This document shows, piece by piece, positions 21,928 through 33,530 of a DNA stretch of 64,000 nucleotides. The stretch's first letter is position 1. Each line of letters opens with the position of its first letter. Source of the DNA: Aspidapion aeneum (Eukaryota > Arthropoda > Insecta > Coleoptera > Brentidae); assembly GCA_963576565.1 (NCBI GenBank), contig OY755047.1, positions 6,604,931-6,668,930 on the forward strand, read 5' to 3'. The translations under genes were made by a program, and so were the position numbers. The notes under the pieces were generated by a model. The model did no database searches. It was not told the DNA's origin and saw only the letters and a list, made by a program, of their open reading frames with translations.

Positions 21928-22302
21928 GTATTTTAAAACATACATACATTTTGTTTCAACTTTGACTAAGTAGGATATTAGTCTGTTGCAATCAGTGTTT
22001 ATTAGGCAAATCGTATCAACACAAAAATTAGTCATTCCACAGTTAGTTAGAGGAATTTTTCGTGGAAATCGTTAAGAGATTAGATTAAATGCCATTGAGA
22101 TTAAAACACTTTTAATATAAATAAAAGCATACATAAATAATGAACTTATAACATATACCTAGGGGTGTGTTTCGAAGCATAAAATAAACGCGGCGCCATA
22201 TACACAGGAAAAATTAAAATGCTGATAAAATTAATTTAGGAATGAAAGAGAAGTTTTTACGTTTTTAAAAATTTGTACCAGTGTACATATATAGAAATAT
22301 CA

Positions 22303-22532
22303 GGGACTTATTGGAATAAAACCTGACCTTGTTTTAAAATCGGCAGTATTGTGACAGATTTACATGTAAAAATTTATTAGTGTCCGTTTTTATCAAATAA
22401 AAGTTAGCGACTTTATTTTTAAACTTGACTTTGGTATATTAATTTTGAGAGGTTGGCTATTAGTTTTCTTTGTGAAATCTGTCAGAATAAAGCCGATTCA
22501 AAATAAAGTCAGGTTTTACTCCAATAGGTCCC
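22303..22532. mobile_element. TA-flanked MITE, GGGACTTATT family, copy 4
   Basis: GGGACTTATTGGAATAAA at left; the right end GGTTTTACTCCAATAGGTCC. The right flank is TA, the left CA (mutated). Confidence 0.85.
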
Positions 22533-22539
22533 TATGGTT

Positions 22540-23375
22540 TATACCATGTGTCCCAAATAAAAGTAAATATAATATGGCGCCTTATGGTGATTTCGGAAAA
22601 GACCAGACATACAGAGCTATATTCGATGTTTTTTGGGGGTTTTTGGTATTTCTAACAGACATAGATCAAAACAAACATATCTGGGCTTAATTTTTGAGAC
22701 GTCTTTAAATATCTAAACTGCTTTTTAATAGGCCTTGTAGGGGGACTTTGAAAAATCTGCATTTAGGAAAGGGGCCTATAACTTTTTTATTTATAAAAAT
22801 TTTATTTTGGCGGAAATTGCTTTTTATTTTTTTATAAATATTCTTTATATTTCTTGTATTTTTTTATATTGTTAGTGTTTATATTTATATTTTAATGTTT
22901 GTAATTTGTTTAAGATATTTTAAAATGATAAAATTATGTAGTAAATAAAAAATAAAAATGTAATTAAAAAATTAAAATATAAAAAACAATAAAAAAATTA
23001 AAATAAATAAAATATTGAATGTGACACGTCATTTTAAAGGAAATTTTATGCCAATTTCAAAAATTTAATAAAAAGGGGGTCATTCCATAAGAAAAATACC
23101 TTTATGTAATATTACAAAACCAAAAAGTGACAGATAATATTCAGTTTGAAAGTTTCTTTTCTATACAAAAAAAATAACATTTTCATAAATAAAAAAACTT
23201 ATAAGCCACTTCCATAAAAGCAGATTTTTAAAAATCCCCCCGTAGAACAAAAATTGCGGGGTCCATCAAGAAGCGGTTTTGATATTTGCCTATACTTGTT
23301 TTTATCTATCTCGGCTAGAAATAACTAAAACCCCAAATAACTTTGAATTTGGCCAACCGTGTACATAGTATCCCA
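22540..23375. mobile_element. Degenerate long-TIR foldback of the GTGTCCC type
   Basis: Left GTGTCCCAAATAAAAG near 22548 and right arms TTGAATTTGGCCAACCGTG (about 23341-23360) are weakly inverted. Better-matched inner pairs are TGCATTTAGGAAAGGGGCC/CCACTTCCATAAAAGCAGA and the GGGGGACTTTGAAAAATC/GATTTTTAAAAATCCCCC blocks. The centre is extremely AT-rich with ATAAAAATG/AAAATATAA runs. Confidence 0.65.
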
Positions 23376-23407
23376 TTTTTATGGTATTGAATGAAAAACT
23401 CACTTAT

Positions 23408-23597
23408 CAGTGGCGTATATAGAAAAAAGTTTCGGGGTGGGCCCGAGACAGTTTTGGGGGGGGGGGGGGGGGGGCAAGACCTTATGAGGCTGTATTTTAT
23501 GCTACTTTATGTTTGTATTCATGAAATATGTGGAAAATATCCAAAAAAATCTCAGCTTCGGTCCGGGCCCCCAGGCCCCCCCGTATATACGCCACTG
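23408..23597. mobile_element. 190-bp hAT MITE with perfect 8-bp target duplication
   Basis: CAGTGGCGTATATAG at left, TATATACGCCACTG at right; TCACTTAT at 23400-23407 and 23598-23605. A run of about 18 G (23455-23474) follows the left end. Confidence 0.93.
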
Positions 23598-23605
23598 TCA
23601 CTTAT

Positions 23606-24183
23606 TATAAAAGATAGAAGATTGGGGATTTCACATTACTGTTCTCAAATTTTAAGACAAGAAAAAATATGTAAAAAGTTTTTTCTAGCCGTTGTAGTTT
23701 TGTAACTACAAGGGAAAATTAAAAAATTCGGAATCCCAGAAATTCGTTATTAAACAGACAGTTGATTCTGTCAATAAAATTACCAATTTTTGGTCCGTCG
23801 AGTCAAATCCGGACATGGATTTTTTAAAAAAAAAATTTATAGCTAGGTGTTAATTGGGGAGCTAACGTGAAGCAAATAATTGAAAAAAAATATAGGTCCG
23901 TCTTTAACTTGTTAATTTTTCTTCTGAAATCTCGAATCCGACTCGATGGACCAAAAATTTGAAAACGTTATTTTATTGATAGAATCAACTTTCTTTAAAA
24001 AAGTTTTAACAAAATTGAAATATCTGCAATGATAACCAAGACATGATCTATCTTTAGAATCCCAAATTTTTCCTCGTAGCTCCAAAACTACAAGAGCTGA
24101 AAAAAAACTTTTGTCATATTTTTTTCGGTCTCAAAATTTGAGGGTAGTAATGTGAAATCCTTAATCCTCTATCTTTTATAGTA
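23606..24183. repeat. Inverted-repeat element, TATAAAAGATAGAAGATT arms
   Basis: The left half (GATTTCACATTACTG, GTAACTACAAGGG, TCGGAATCCCAG, TTTTTGGTCCGTCGAGTC) is inverted in the right half ending TCCTCTATCTTTTATA. A second copy, split by the microsatellite element, lies at 36727-36778 plus 38273-38420. Confidence 0.8.
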
Positions 24184-24185
24184 AG

Positions 24186-24678
24186 CAAAAAAGGTTATTG
24201 GATGTCTTAACAGTATTTTATGGAGCAGAGAAATAAAAAGGAATGTAAAATTTAACATATATGAAACAATGGTGAAAAGCACGCTGTTGTGCGTAACAGA
24301 AAAATACATAACAAAAATGAAAAGTGTCGAAATGGATGCAATAAGAAGATCAATGAGAATATCTAGAATAGATCACATAAGAAATGACATCATAAAAGAA
24401 AGAATGGGAATCGAGGGAAGCATAACGGATGACATCACTAAAAGTCAACTGATATAGTACGGCCATGTACAACGGATGAACGACGAAAGATTATCAAAGC
24501 AAGTCCTAGAATGGCAACCAATAGGGCGCAGAAAAAGAGGGCGTCCTAAACTAGAATGGCAACAGTCAATCCAAAGATCAATGAGTCAAAAACATCTAAC
24601 AGAAGTTGATTGTCAGGATCGAAGGAGGTGGAGAATAGGCGTCGGACAACATAGTCATAGTAGTAGAGTTTCCCATTC
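24186..24678 (+). pseudogene. LINE family 2 3' end, second copy
   Basis: Starts at the KKVIGCLNSILWSREIKRN segment and runs through SVEMDAIRRSMRISRIDHIR, RMGIEGSITDDITKSQL, then a stop before YGHVQRMNDERLSKQVLEW and GRRKRGRPKLEWQQSIQRSM, VDCQDRRRWRIGVGQ. Longest frames 24269-24457 and 24476-24748. 3' tail ATAGTAGTAG. 5' truncated against the preceding repeat. Confidence 0.88.
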
Positions 24679-25074
24679 AAATCATCAAAAATGGGATACC
24701 CTGTACATTTTGAAAACCGAAGCTTCGGCAAAACTTTACAGATATTAAAAAAGAAAAGGGACCACAAAATACATACTTTACAGTTTGTTTTTATAGGTTG
24801 TTCCAAAATGTTTTACTACCTCATAATGTAAATGATGTAATCAAATAACAGTAAAAAGAATAATGTAATTTTATATAATTTGGTATACGCGGAAAAACTA
24901 CAATGACATCTGACACCCCAGGTGTCACCTTGTGTGTAAGTCTAGGGTAACCATGAACTTTGTGTAGCAATTTTTTTGTGGTTTGAAAAAACATATAAAA
25001 TATTATTATATATTAATAATAAGACTATTAAAAAGTATTAAAAAAAGTTGATTAATCATATGGAATCATATATA
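24679..25074. other. MITE terminus and unassigned sequence
   Basis: 24679-24708 is a lone right end (AATGGGATACCCTGTACA) of the family at 39467-40978. The remainder is AT-rich with no recognised feature. Confidence 0.5.
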
Positions 25075-25676
25075 CACTGTGTCCAATTTAGAACTTTTTA
25101 CCCGGGATTTCTCGAAAACTGCTGAAAATTTTTAAAAATGCCGAGACACGTTAATTTCTTGTAGAACGTACCCTCTTCGAGGGGTATACTTTACCCCTAT
25201 ATTTTCTCTCTCTTGTTTTGAAGCTCTCTTGAATATCTTTACAAACACGTAAAAATTTCGAAAATCCATCGATTAGTTTTTGAGATATTTGCTTTCAAAT
25301 TTTCAAATTTGACGTGGAATAATATAATACAAATTAAATCCGAAAAATAATAAAATTCTAATTAAATTTTTATTTTTTCAGTCCATGTTAAATTTGAAAG
25401 TTTGAAGGCAATTATCTCAAAAACTAATGGAAAGATTTTTGAAATTTTTACATGGTTGTAAGGACATTCAAAAGGCCTATCACTAGACCTACTTTCCCTA
25501 TTCAAAAATTCGAGGGGTATACTTTACACCCCTCGAAGGTGGTGCGTGCTACAAAAATTTCAAGATGGCCAAAAAATTTCCCCCTCGCAAACAAAATCGA
25601 CGTGTCTCGGAATTTTTAAAAATTTTCAGCAGTTCTCGAAAAATCCGGGGTGGAAAGTTTTAAATGGGACACAATG
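25075..25676. mobile_element. TA-flanked foldback MITE, subfamily with GAGGGGTATACTTTACCCC
   Basis: Left CACTGTGTCCAATTTAGAAC, right TTTAAATGGGACACAATG, TA at both sides. Arms of about 250 bp are inverted, including TTTTAAAAATTTTCAGCAGT. The interior GAGGGGTATACTTTACCCC and CGAAAATCCATCGATTAGTT blocks are shared with 41180-41773. Confidence 0.88.
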
Positions 25677-25815
25677 TATCTGTTAGACATTTCAGAGTAA
25701 AACAAGAAGGTGCAATATTCAAATTTAAGAGAAATCAGGGACAGATTTCATCAAGCTCTGGAGAAATTCAAGCAGGCGTGCCCTACGGTAGCGTACTAGG
25801 CCACTATACTTATTA

Positions 25816-26044
25816 GGGACTTATTGGAATAAAACCTGACCTTATTTAAAAATCGACCCTATGGTGACATATTTACATATAAGAAGCAGCTGCTCTGCTT
25901 CAAAATTCGGCCTTTGTGTATTTAAAAGCCGGATTTATTAGTGTCGGTATTTATTAAATGAAAGTTAGCGTCTTTATTTTTAAATTTGGCTTTGGTATGT
26001 CAATTTTGAGAGGTCAGCTGTTAGGTTTTATTCCAATAAGTCTC
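25816..26044. mobile_element. TA-flanked MITE, GGGACTTATT family, copy 5
   Basis: GGGACTTATTGGAATAAA at left, GTTTTATTCCAATAAGTCTC at right, TA at 25814-25815 and 26045-26046. Confidence 0.9.
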
Positions 26045-26084
26045 TATTATTCAATTACGACATCCTTAGCCAGAAAATTGTCAT

Positions 26085-26350
26085 TTAGCAACATTTGCCG
26101 ATATCAATTTTTATAAAATTTTCAGGTAAAATAGTGTTCGAAAATGTAATGAGCTAATTAGATTTAGGTCAAAATCCATTAATGCTAATCACAAAGTAAT
26201 ACCATCGAAGAATGTTATTACTTTGTGATGCTAATGACAGTTTTTTGCCTTGTTGGAGCTTTCGTTTCTGCGATATTTACAAAAAACTGTGTTCAAGGCT
26301 GATATCTCATGCAGTATGATAATAGGCTAGTTAGGAAGGTACCAGATCCA
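26085..26350 (+). repeat. Fragment of the (AC)n-bearing element with internal duplication
   Basis: CAATTTTTATAAAATTTTCA, GTCAAAATCCATTAATGCTA and GATATTTACAAAAAACTGTG match the complement of 8700-8990. An ACAAAGTAATACCATCGAAG/GTTATTACTTTGTGATGCTA insertion adds a short hairpin. Ends at GGTACCAGATCCATCATGGA. Confidence 0.75.
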
Positions 26351-26415
26351 TCATGGATGCGTTTATTTTTATTTTGGTTGGTTGTGAAATCCAATCTGTA
26401 GTAGTTTAAGTTCTT

Positions 26416-27531
26416 CAGTGGCGGTAAGTCACGTTATAAATTGGGGGGGCAAAAATTTAAATTGTATGAAAAATGAGATAAAAAACTTTCCGAAACAAGT
26501 TTATTTTGGTATTTTCCAAACAAGCAGCTACTTGGTATAGTTTTTAATTTATTTGTTTATAGATAAAGTCCATTCGCCTTTCTTTTTTAGGGCTTCGTAG
26601 AGCAACTTCAAAAATCCCACAGAATTTTAAACCTACCTACCTATTAACCTACTAAGTATATGTATAATTTTTGACACATGTTCATTATGTTCGGTAATGT
26701 TTTGTCATAGGCACTATTCAATTGGCACCTAATATCAGTCTTGCCTAGCATAGAAAATTCTATGTGGTTATTTAAAATGAATACCACTTACTTTGTGTTT
26801 TTTAACATTCACTAAAGTACTTGATATCACAAATTCCCTTTGCCACCCACGCAGGATCACTTCGTGGATTGTTCATAACAAGACAAATAAAGCAAAAAAA
26901 GTATTTCTTTTTTCACAACCGCACAACCAGTTTTCAGCATCGTATAATTTTTTATAAAATTTTCGATTATAAGTTTTTATGGAATACCCGTCGGCATTAC
27001 TTACACTAAAATTTTAGTTAATTTTTAGGTCCGGTCCATGTGGCCCTAAAGATTTTATTTGTAATCGAAGGTCATATGTCAACGTATTTAAATTTGCACA
27101 GTTAATTATGTAATCGACGGTATTTATTTCCATTTTATAAACAAACGATAGCGAAACACAAACAATGACACGTGACCGGCAAGGCTTTTTACTACTGACA
27201 TACCCCAAATCAAAACAAACACATACGTCTTCACTAAGGATAGAACAGGCAACACTAGAAAGGGCAACCAACGTTTTTGCACGATGAATATGGCCGACGC
27301 TAACTAAAACAACACCCACCCATACACCGCTGAAAAACTGGTAAAATTGAAACGCTGCCGGCTTGTAATTATTTATGCTAAAAAAGTTCACCCAATTAAT
27401 CGCTTGTTGTTGAACTAGACAATCATCAGGCAAGATTTAACTTTTTTTAAATAAATCAATTAAAAATACTGTTTGTTGTCTAGTTTTGGGGGGGCACTGC
27501 CCCGTTGCCCTCCCTGTAGCAGCCGCTACTG
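26416..27531 (+). mobile_element. hAT-like non-autonomous element, CAGTGGCGG ends
   Basis: CAGTGGCGGTAAGTCACGTT at left followed by a G run; right end GGGGGGGCACTGCCCC and CAGCCGCTACTG. Related copies at 31458-31935 and 62131-63497. The frames at 26821-27009 and 27014-27433 show no transposase motifs. It contains the unoccupied site (ACTTAGTAGGTTAATA complement, about 26653-26670) for the LINE inserted in the 62-63 kb copy. Confidence 0.7.
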
Positions 27532-27830
27532 GTTCTAAAATCTCTGAAGAAATCAGGTAAAAAAAAATCTAAATAAAAGATAAATTTAAATATTTCGGGT
27601 ATTTTGAAATCTCTGATCTAGTTTCTTTGGGGATTTGTTGTGACTTAATTACTCGTAAAATAAATTAGGAGAGAGCGGAAGGATAAAACTTTTGCAGTTG
27701 CTAACAAGTTGATTTAAGTTTCAAAAAGACCTATTTTTATGTTTATTTTTGTGTTTTGAAATTTACCGTATCCACTGAAATAAAGTAACACGAAAACACT
27801 ATTTAAAAATTTGGCAATCTATACTTACCA

Positions 27831-28334
27831 TTTTTCTTTTTGCTTAATTTATATACCGATACATTTTCATTTCCTAGAAACTAAAAATAACACTTTAATC
27901 CCTATAAAAACAGGGACTACATACATACGTATACAGTGAAACCTCCTATAAGCGGACACTCACGGTTTCGTCGATTTTGTCCGCTTATTGGAGGTGTCCA
28001 CTTATGAGAGAGAACTGCAAAATTTTAATATATATTTATTAACAATTTCCGCTGCTTGAGTTTTTCCGCCATTAAATTTTTCGGCGATCTTTCGTGCTAA
28101 TAGCTGTTCCTTCTCCGAAACGTTAACAACTTCCATTTTTCACATAAACTAAAAAGTTTTTTACTAGGCACCATTTCAAAAAGATCTATTACTACCCAAC
28201 TGAACAATAAAAATAAACACAGCAGTCCCGACAAATAAAATATAATGTAAATATGACAGAAGTATTTAGTCTCCGCATTAAAACGAAAAGAGGTGATTCC
28301 CCGGCTACAGAGTGCGCTCCGTCTATACTTATGA
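27831..28334 (-). repeat. Truncated tandem duplicate of pogo-like MITE plus flank
   Basis: From TTTTTCTTTTTGCTTAATTT through CTTTAATCCCTATAAAAACA and CAGTGAAACCTCCTATAAGC, the segment recurs about 500 bp downstream (28335 onward). The flank was copied with the element, so this is a segmental duplication, not two insertions. This copy lacks the right half of the MITE. Confidence 0.88.
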
Positions 28335-28437
28335 TTTTTCTTTTTGCTTTATTTATATACCGATACATTTTCATTTCCTAGAAACTAAAAATAACACTTT
28401 AATCCCTATAAAAACAGGGACTACATACATACGTATA

Positions 28438-29061
28438 CAGTGAAACCTCCTATAAGCGGACACTCACGGTTTCGTCGATTTTGTCCGCTTATTGGAGGTG
28501 TCCACTTATGAGAGAGAACTGCAAAATTTTAATATATATTTATTAACAATTTCCGCTGCTTGAGTTTTTCCGCCATTAAATTTTTCGGCGATCTTTCGTG
28601 CTAATAGCTGTTCCTTCTCCGAAACAACTTCCATTTTTTCACATAAACTAAGAAGTTTTTTACTAGGAACCATTTCAAAAAGATCTATTACTACCCAACT
28701 GAAAAATAAAAATAAAACACAGCAGTCCCGCCCAATAAAATATGTTGTAAATACGACAGAAGTAGTATTTAGTCTCCGCATTAAAACGGAAAGAGGTGAT
28801 TCCCCGTCTGCAGGGAACGTTGTTGCCAACATACTACATAATATTTATGCCCATGTCATCCAGCGCTCCGTCCCGTTGTCAGAGATTTGCGTCCGGTTAA
28901 GGGAGGTTTCAGAATTTTTTTACCAAAAAAAATTGTCCGCGTCCGGTTATTAGAGCGTCCTGTTATAGGAGTAAAATTTACATTTAAAGAAATAGGGAAA
29001 AACTTGGTTCTAACAAATTTGTCCGCCTAAAGGGAGTGTCCGTTTAATAGAGGTTTCACTG
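28438..29061 (-). mobile_element. pogo/Tigger-like MITE with CENP-B-type HTH remnant
   Basis: CAGTGAAACCTCCTATAAGC to AATAGAGGTTTCACTG, TA on both sides. On the minus strand a 108-codon frame (28506-28832) reads PSKKLLSLCEKMEVVSEKEQ, LARKIAEKFNGGKTQAAEIV, i.e. the helix-turn-helix start of a pogo-family transposase, then runs into the TIR. No DDE domain. Confidence 0.85.
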
Positions 29062-29150
29062 TATTTTATTACATCAAGTGAATAATGGTAGAAATAAACC
29101 GAAAGCTACTTTCCATTAACGCAACATTGAGCAACAATAACCCTCCAGCA

Positions 29151-29470
29151 TGGGCGCACAGAGGAGTGGGGAGGGGAGGGGGGGCGGGCGTTCCTCAAGC
29201 CTAAAAATTTTTGAAATATTTCATGAGTAAAAAAATAAAATAGCAATTAAGACTTTCGCCCCCCCCCCAAGACATATTTTTGGGTGCGCCACTGCCTCCA
29301 GAGCCCAAAAGTACCACATTATGCGCGCTTGTTCCGCATGCCTACATTTTTTAACAAATTTTTGAAATATTTCATGAATAAAAAAATAAAATAGCACTTA
29401 AGACTTTCGCCCCCCCCCCAAGACATATTTCTGGGTGCGCCACTGCCTCCAGAGCCCAAAAGTACCACAT
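29151..29470 (+). mobile_element. hAT-like MITE remnant and its 158-bp tandem duplicate
   Basis: CATGGGCGCACAGAGG at left, GTGCGCCACTG at 29284-29294. The segment TTGAAATATTTCATGA .. GTGCGCCACTGCCTCCAGAG .. ATTATGCGCGCTTG is repeated beginning about 29350, so the right half and its flank are duplicated in tandem. Confidence 0.75.
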
Positions 29471-30027
29471 TATGCGCGCTTGTGGAAACCATAAAATATC
29501 GAAAAATAACAGTTGGTACAAAAAATATTTTTAAAGTAAATAACATATTACTACTGTTAGAATATTATTATTAAGTACTATTTTTAGGGCTTACCGTATG
29601 CTTATTTTGTTAACAGTCTTTGTTTTGTTGTTAAAAATGTTATTGTCAAAATAAATTATGATATCATTTATTTAGTTGAGAATTAAATCCTTAGTCTTTA
29701 AATAACGCGTGACACAAAAAAAATAAAAAACATTCTATTGTACCGATTTCTATTTGATTCTCGACATTAAAAAGTTTTTTATTTTCTCTCTAAAAATTTC
29801 TCCATTCAAAATCAATTACTATTTTATGTCAAAAGTCTTATTCTTATTTTTGATGACGACGTCATGGAGCAAAGAACTAAAATTTTACTGGCCATTTTGG
29901 ATCAACTGAGGCGGCACACAAGTTTTAAAACAGTGGCGTGTACATCCTATTTTTCTAAAATGAGAAGCCTTTCTTTTTTTATCAATTCTTATTGCTTTTG
30001 ATTAATGAGGTTTCATTGCGAATCTTT
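29471..30027. other. Unassigned AT-rich sequence
   Basis: Nothing recognised. Confidence 0.3.
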
Positions 30028-30858
30028 TACGACTACTATGTCGGTTTAGAACGTTTTTTCTACGTTTCCCGACGCCTATTCTCCACCTCTTTCGATCCTG
30101 ACAATCATTTTCCGTCAGGTTGTTTTTTTGACTCATTGATCTTTGGATTGACTGTTGCTGGATTGCCATTCCAAATTAGGACGCCCTCTTTTTCTACGCC
30201 CTATTGGTTGCCATTCTAGGACTTGCTTAGATAATCTTTCGTCGTTCATCCGTACCATATCAGTTGTCTTTTAGTGAATTCATCCGTTATGCTTTCCTCG
30301 ATTCCCGTTTCTTCTTTTATGATCTCATATCTTATACGATTTGTTTTAGATATTTTTATTAATCTTCTTATTGCATTCATTTCGACATTATTTTTTTGAT
30401 ACGCGACATACAACAGAGTGCTTTTCACTATTGTTTAAAATATGTTAAATTTTAAATTATTTTTATCTCTTTGCTCCATAAAATACTGTTAAGACATCCA
30501 ATAACCTTTTTTGCTTTTACTATTTTTTTCCAGTTCTTTATAGTCTGTTCCTGTCTTATCAAATGTGACACCCAAGTATACATACTCATTACATGAAGAT
30601 ATTGTTTGTCCATTGTCTAGTTCTAACTCACTGGATTCGTGTCCAATACATATGTACTGTGTCTTGTTCACGTTCACTGTTAACCCCCACTTTTGGTATT
30701 CTTCCGATAACTTTCTCATCATATATGTCTTGTTTATCATTAGCTACAATTACTTGATCGTCGGCAAACTGCAATGTTTATATGGTAAATCGATCGTTAA
30801 GTTGTATTCCCATGCCGTGTACTTTATATTTTCAGTTTTTTTTATATCCCCTTTTATC
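30028..30858 (-). pseudogene. LINE family 2, minus-strand copy including RT catalytic box
   Basis: Minus strand: CAGTTTGCCGACGATCAAGT (QFADDQV, the RT active-site box) near 30760-30780, then KWGLTVNVNKTQYICIGHE, ELELDNGQTISSCNEYVYL, VTFDKTGTDYKELEK (30489-30740), VEMNAIRRLIKISKTNRIR and IIKEETGIEESITDEFTK (30246-30428), ending GRRKRGR and RRWRIGVGKR-like text near 30060. Several frameshifts. Confidence 0.88.
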
Positions 30859-31457
30859 TGCCACTGAATTCTCAAAAACTGCAAAGAGTTCAAGAAACTC
30901 TTGAAACTCGTCTAGGCTAGGTACCTATCTCTACCTATCTATACTCAAAAACTCAGGAAACCTGAAACTTTTCAAAAACAAGGTGAAAAATACTATATCT
31001 TGAAGTTTTCCCGCTAAACTCCCCGAGAGAAGTTTCAAAAAAGGAGTTTTCAACGTTGATTTGCGGAGTTGTTTTGCAAGCGGTTGAGACATATCTACTT
31101 ACTGTCTTGTCCTGACAACACTAAGAAAAATGACAGATATTGTGGACAGAGATAAATCCAGACTTTAGGGGACGGAATGGAATTTTGTAAACGAAAATAA
31201 ATGTTAGTAAAAATAGTAGAACCAAAAATATTTTAAATTGAATGTTTTTGAGTATAACATACGTGCAGGGATTTTTATTTATCCCGAAAAATGTGTAGCC
31301 CTACCAGAGTACAGAGTAATTGCTACAATTTGTCAAGAATAAAAAGACACTTTTATTACTAGGTTTCTATGCTATTTTTTGCACTTTAATTACAATACTT
31401 TTTGCATATAAGTAGCAATAGAAATTGAAAGGCTGCATTTATTAAAACTCTTGCATG
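30859..31457. other. Unassigned sequence
   Basis: Short CTCAAAAACT-type repeats at 30872-30960; GGAGTTTT/CCGCTAAACTCC phrases recur near 32120-32190 in inverted form. No gene. Confidence 0.35.
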
Positions 31458-31935
31458 CAGTGGCGGCTGGTGGAAAAGTAGATAAAAAAACTTGCCTAAA
31501 CAATTTTATTTTAGCATTTTACAAACAAGCAGCTACTTGGTGTAGTTTTTAGTTTATTTGTTTATAGATAAAAATCTATTCGTCCTTCTCTTACATGCGC
31601 AAAGTGCTCGGATTAGCATCAGTTTCAGACTCATCATGGCCCCGTAGAGCAACCTTAAAAATCCCACATAATTTTAAACAGTCTATTAACCTACTAAGTA
31701 TATGTCTATTTTTTGCCACATTTTTATTATGTTCGGTAAGGTTTTGCCTATAGGTACTATTCAATTGGCACCTAATATCAGTCTTGCATAGAAAATTCTA
31801 TGTGGTTATTTAAATAAGTAGCACTTATTTTGTGTCTTTAACTTTTCACTAAAGTGCTTGATATCACACATTCCCTTTACCACCCACGCAGGATTACTTC
31901 GTGGATTGTTCATAATAAGACAAATAAAGCAAAAA
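31458..31935 (+). mobile_element. hAT-like element, CAGTGGCGG end, partial copy
   Basis: CAGTGGCGGCTGGTGG, CAAACAAGCAGCTACTTGGT, ACCTACTAAGTATATG and TCACTAAAGTGCTTGATATC match 26416-26910; homology ends at CAAATAAAGCAAAAA. Provides a second empty site for the LINE at 62569-63220. Confidence 0.8.
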
Positions 31936-32850
31936 ATCATATACAAAATGTATGACCATTTTAGTTACTTAAGATATAATAAAATGGGAATTCAATTCTT
32001 GGTAGAGAGAGACAAAATATTTAACATATATAAAATATTTTTGACATATGCTGTAACACTTTAGAACACTGTTATATGTCAATTTCAGTTTGAGAGAATC
32101 TGCAGTGTCACTTTTATCCAGAAGTTAGGAGTTTTAACCGCCAAAATATTCCGAGTTTTACGGGAAGTTTTTTGGAGTTTTTGTTCTTACACAGGAGCTT
32201 CTTAAATATAAAATGTAACCCTCAAGTATTTTCTCTTTTTGTCTTCATACAAGTAGCATAGGCTCACCCAGGGGGGTGCTCGGGCCCCCCCCCCCCAAGC
32301 CTCAGATTTTTTTTACATATTTTCTACATATTTCACGAAAAAACACAAAAAATAGCTTAAAATTCGACATCATGAGGCTTCGGGCCCTCCCACAAATTTT
32401 TTGAAAAGTTTTATGTTGCAATAAGCTTTGTAATTGTAGGGATTACTAAAAGGTTGTGCTGATTAATTTTTGCCATTCACTTATCTTTTGATAAAAAGAT
32501 AGATTTTGGAACACTGTAGTTTGACACACCTTCAACTTTTTGTTTATTTATATTTGTTTATTTATTTTTATTAGCGCTTTTTACAAACCAAACTACCGAA
32601 TTTTAAAAAAAATTCGACTGCATTAGAAAAAACACAATACAAAACTAACCCTAAAAAAATAACGGTAAAATTAAAGGACGGCCACTGTAAGTACCGGGCG
32701 CCGTTACCGTAAATAACAAAAAAGAAGCGAAAAGCTGCTAACGCGCAGACTTAGTAATAACAATAACGGTAACAAAGTGTAAAATACGCGACCCAAATTG
32801 TCCCTATTAGTTTGGCTACGTATTGTTTCCCTTAGTTCCCTTATTCGGTA
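31936..32850. other. Unassigned, with a G/C-run hAT-like remnant
   Basis: 32265-32400 (CTCACCCAGGGGGGTGCTCG, a C run, CATCATGAGGCTTCGGGCCC) resembles the G-rich hAT-like MITE at 5915. The rest is unassigned; TAACGGTAA occurs three times between 32660 and 32775. Confidence 0.45.
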
Positions 32851-33194
32851 TCACGGTCCCTAGAATTAGACCGGCCTTCGGATTTTATCACAGCCTTCGT
32901 AAACTAACGAGCCACGAACCAGAATTTTCGTCCACGTGCGTCGCCCACCACGCTAGTTACTGGCCGTTTCCGCGCAGGTAATGTTTTTTTTTTCACTTTT
33001 AGTATATTTCAAATCGCGTTACCAAATAAAACAACTGTTCTGGTTTTAGTGAGATGTGTGATGAATTTAAAATTATATTACCTACTTAATAAAAGCTGTG
33101 TAAAAAAGACCTTTTGTACACCGGTAATAAGTGAGGTTAGATGTTTGTTTTTGTTTGGAATTTTTGGTCTGTTTTTTCTTTTTAAATTTTAAAC

Positions 33195-33530
33195 ATGCCG
33201 CGAAAGTGTTGGGCACCCGGTTGCAAAAGTAACGATGCATCTATGATTAATGAAGAGGGTCACAAAACAACCTTTAGCAAAGAAAATGACCTAAAAAATA
33301 AAATGCTTGGCTTCAGGCCATACACAGAGAAGATTATGTTGTGACTGCATCTTCAGTGGTTTGTTGAAAACATTTTGACATAAGTGATGTTGTTAGAACC
33401 GAGATAAATAGGGATAAAGAGGGAGTACAAAAGGAGGTGCCACTAACATTCCCTAAACCTCCAGTAAGAGAAAATCCTGACGACAGGCGAAAAAAAATTG
33501 AAGAAAGGGAGGGTATGGAAATATATATAA
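33195..33530 (+). pseudogene. THAP zinc-finger domain of a P-like transposase, broken
   Basis: Begins MPRKCWAPGCKSN with the first C-x4-C pair, then GHKTTFS. A frameshift near 33320 leads to REDYVVTASSVVC, a stop replacing one residue, KHF (the C-x2-H pair), then DISDVVRTEINRDKEGVQ and VPLTFPKPP (the VPxxF-type end of the domain). THAP domains bind DNA through a C2CH zinc module and form the N terminus of P-element transposases. No catalytic domain follows because a LINE is inserted. A domesticated THAP gene is an alternative, but the surrounding TIRs favour a transposon. Confidence 0.78.

Noticed and set aside
27835..27880. Possible extra 45-nt exon of the phosphatase gene (acceptor and donor present on the minus strand)
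   Set aside because: In the phase required between the 36480 and 16151 exons it has a stop, and those two exons already join correctly.
29151..29470. Two independent hAT-like insertions
   Set aside because: The flank outside the element is repeated too, so the second is a tandem duplicate.
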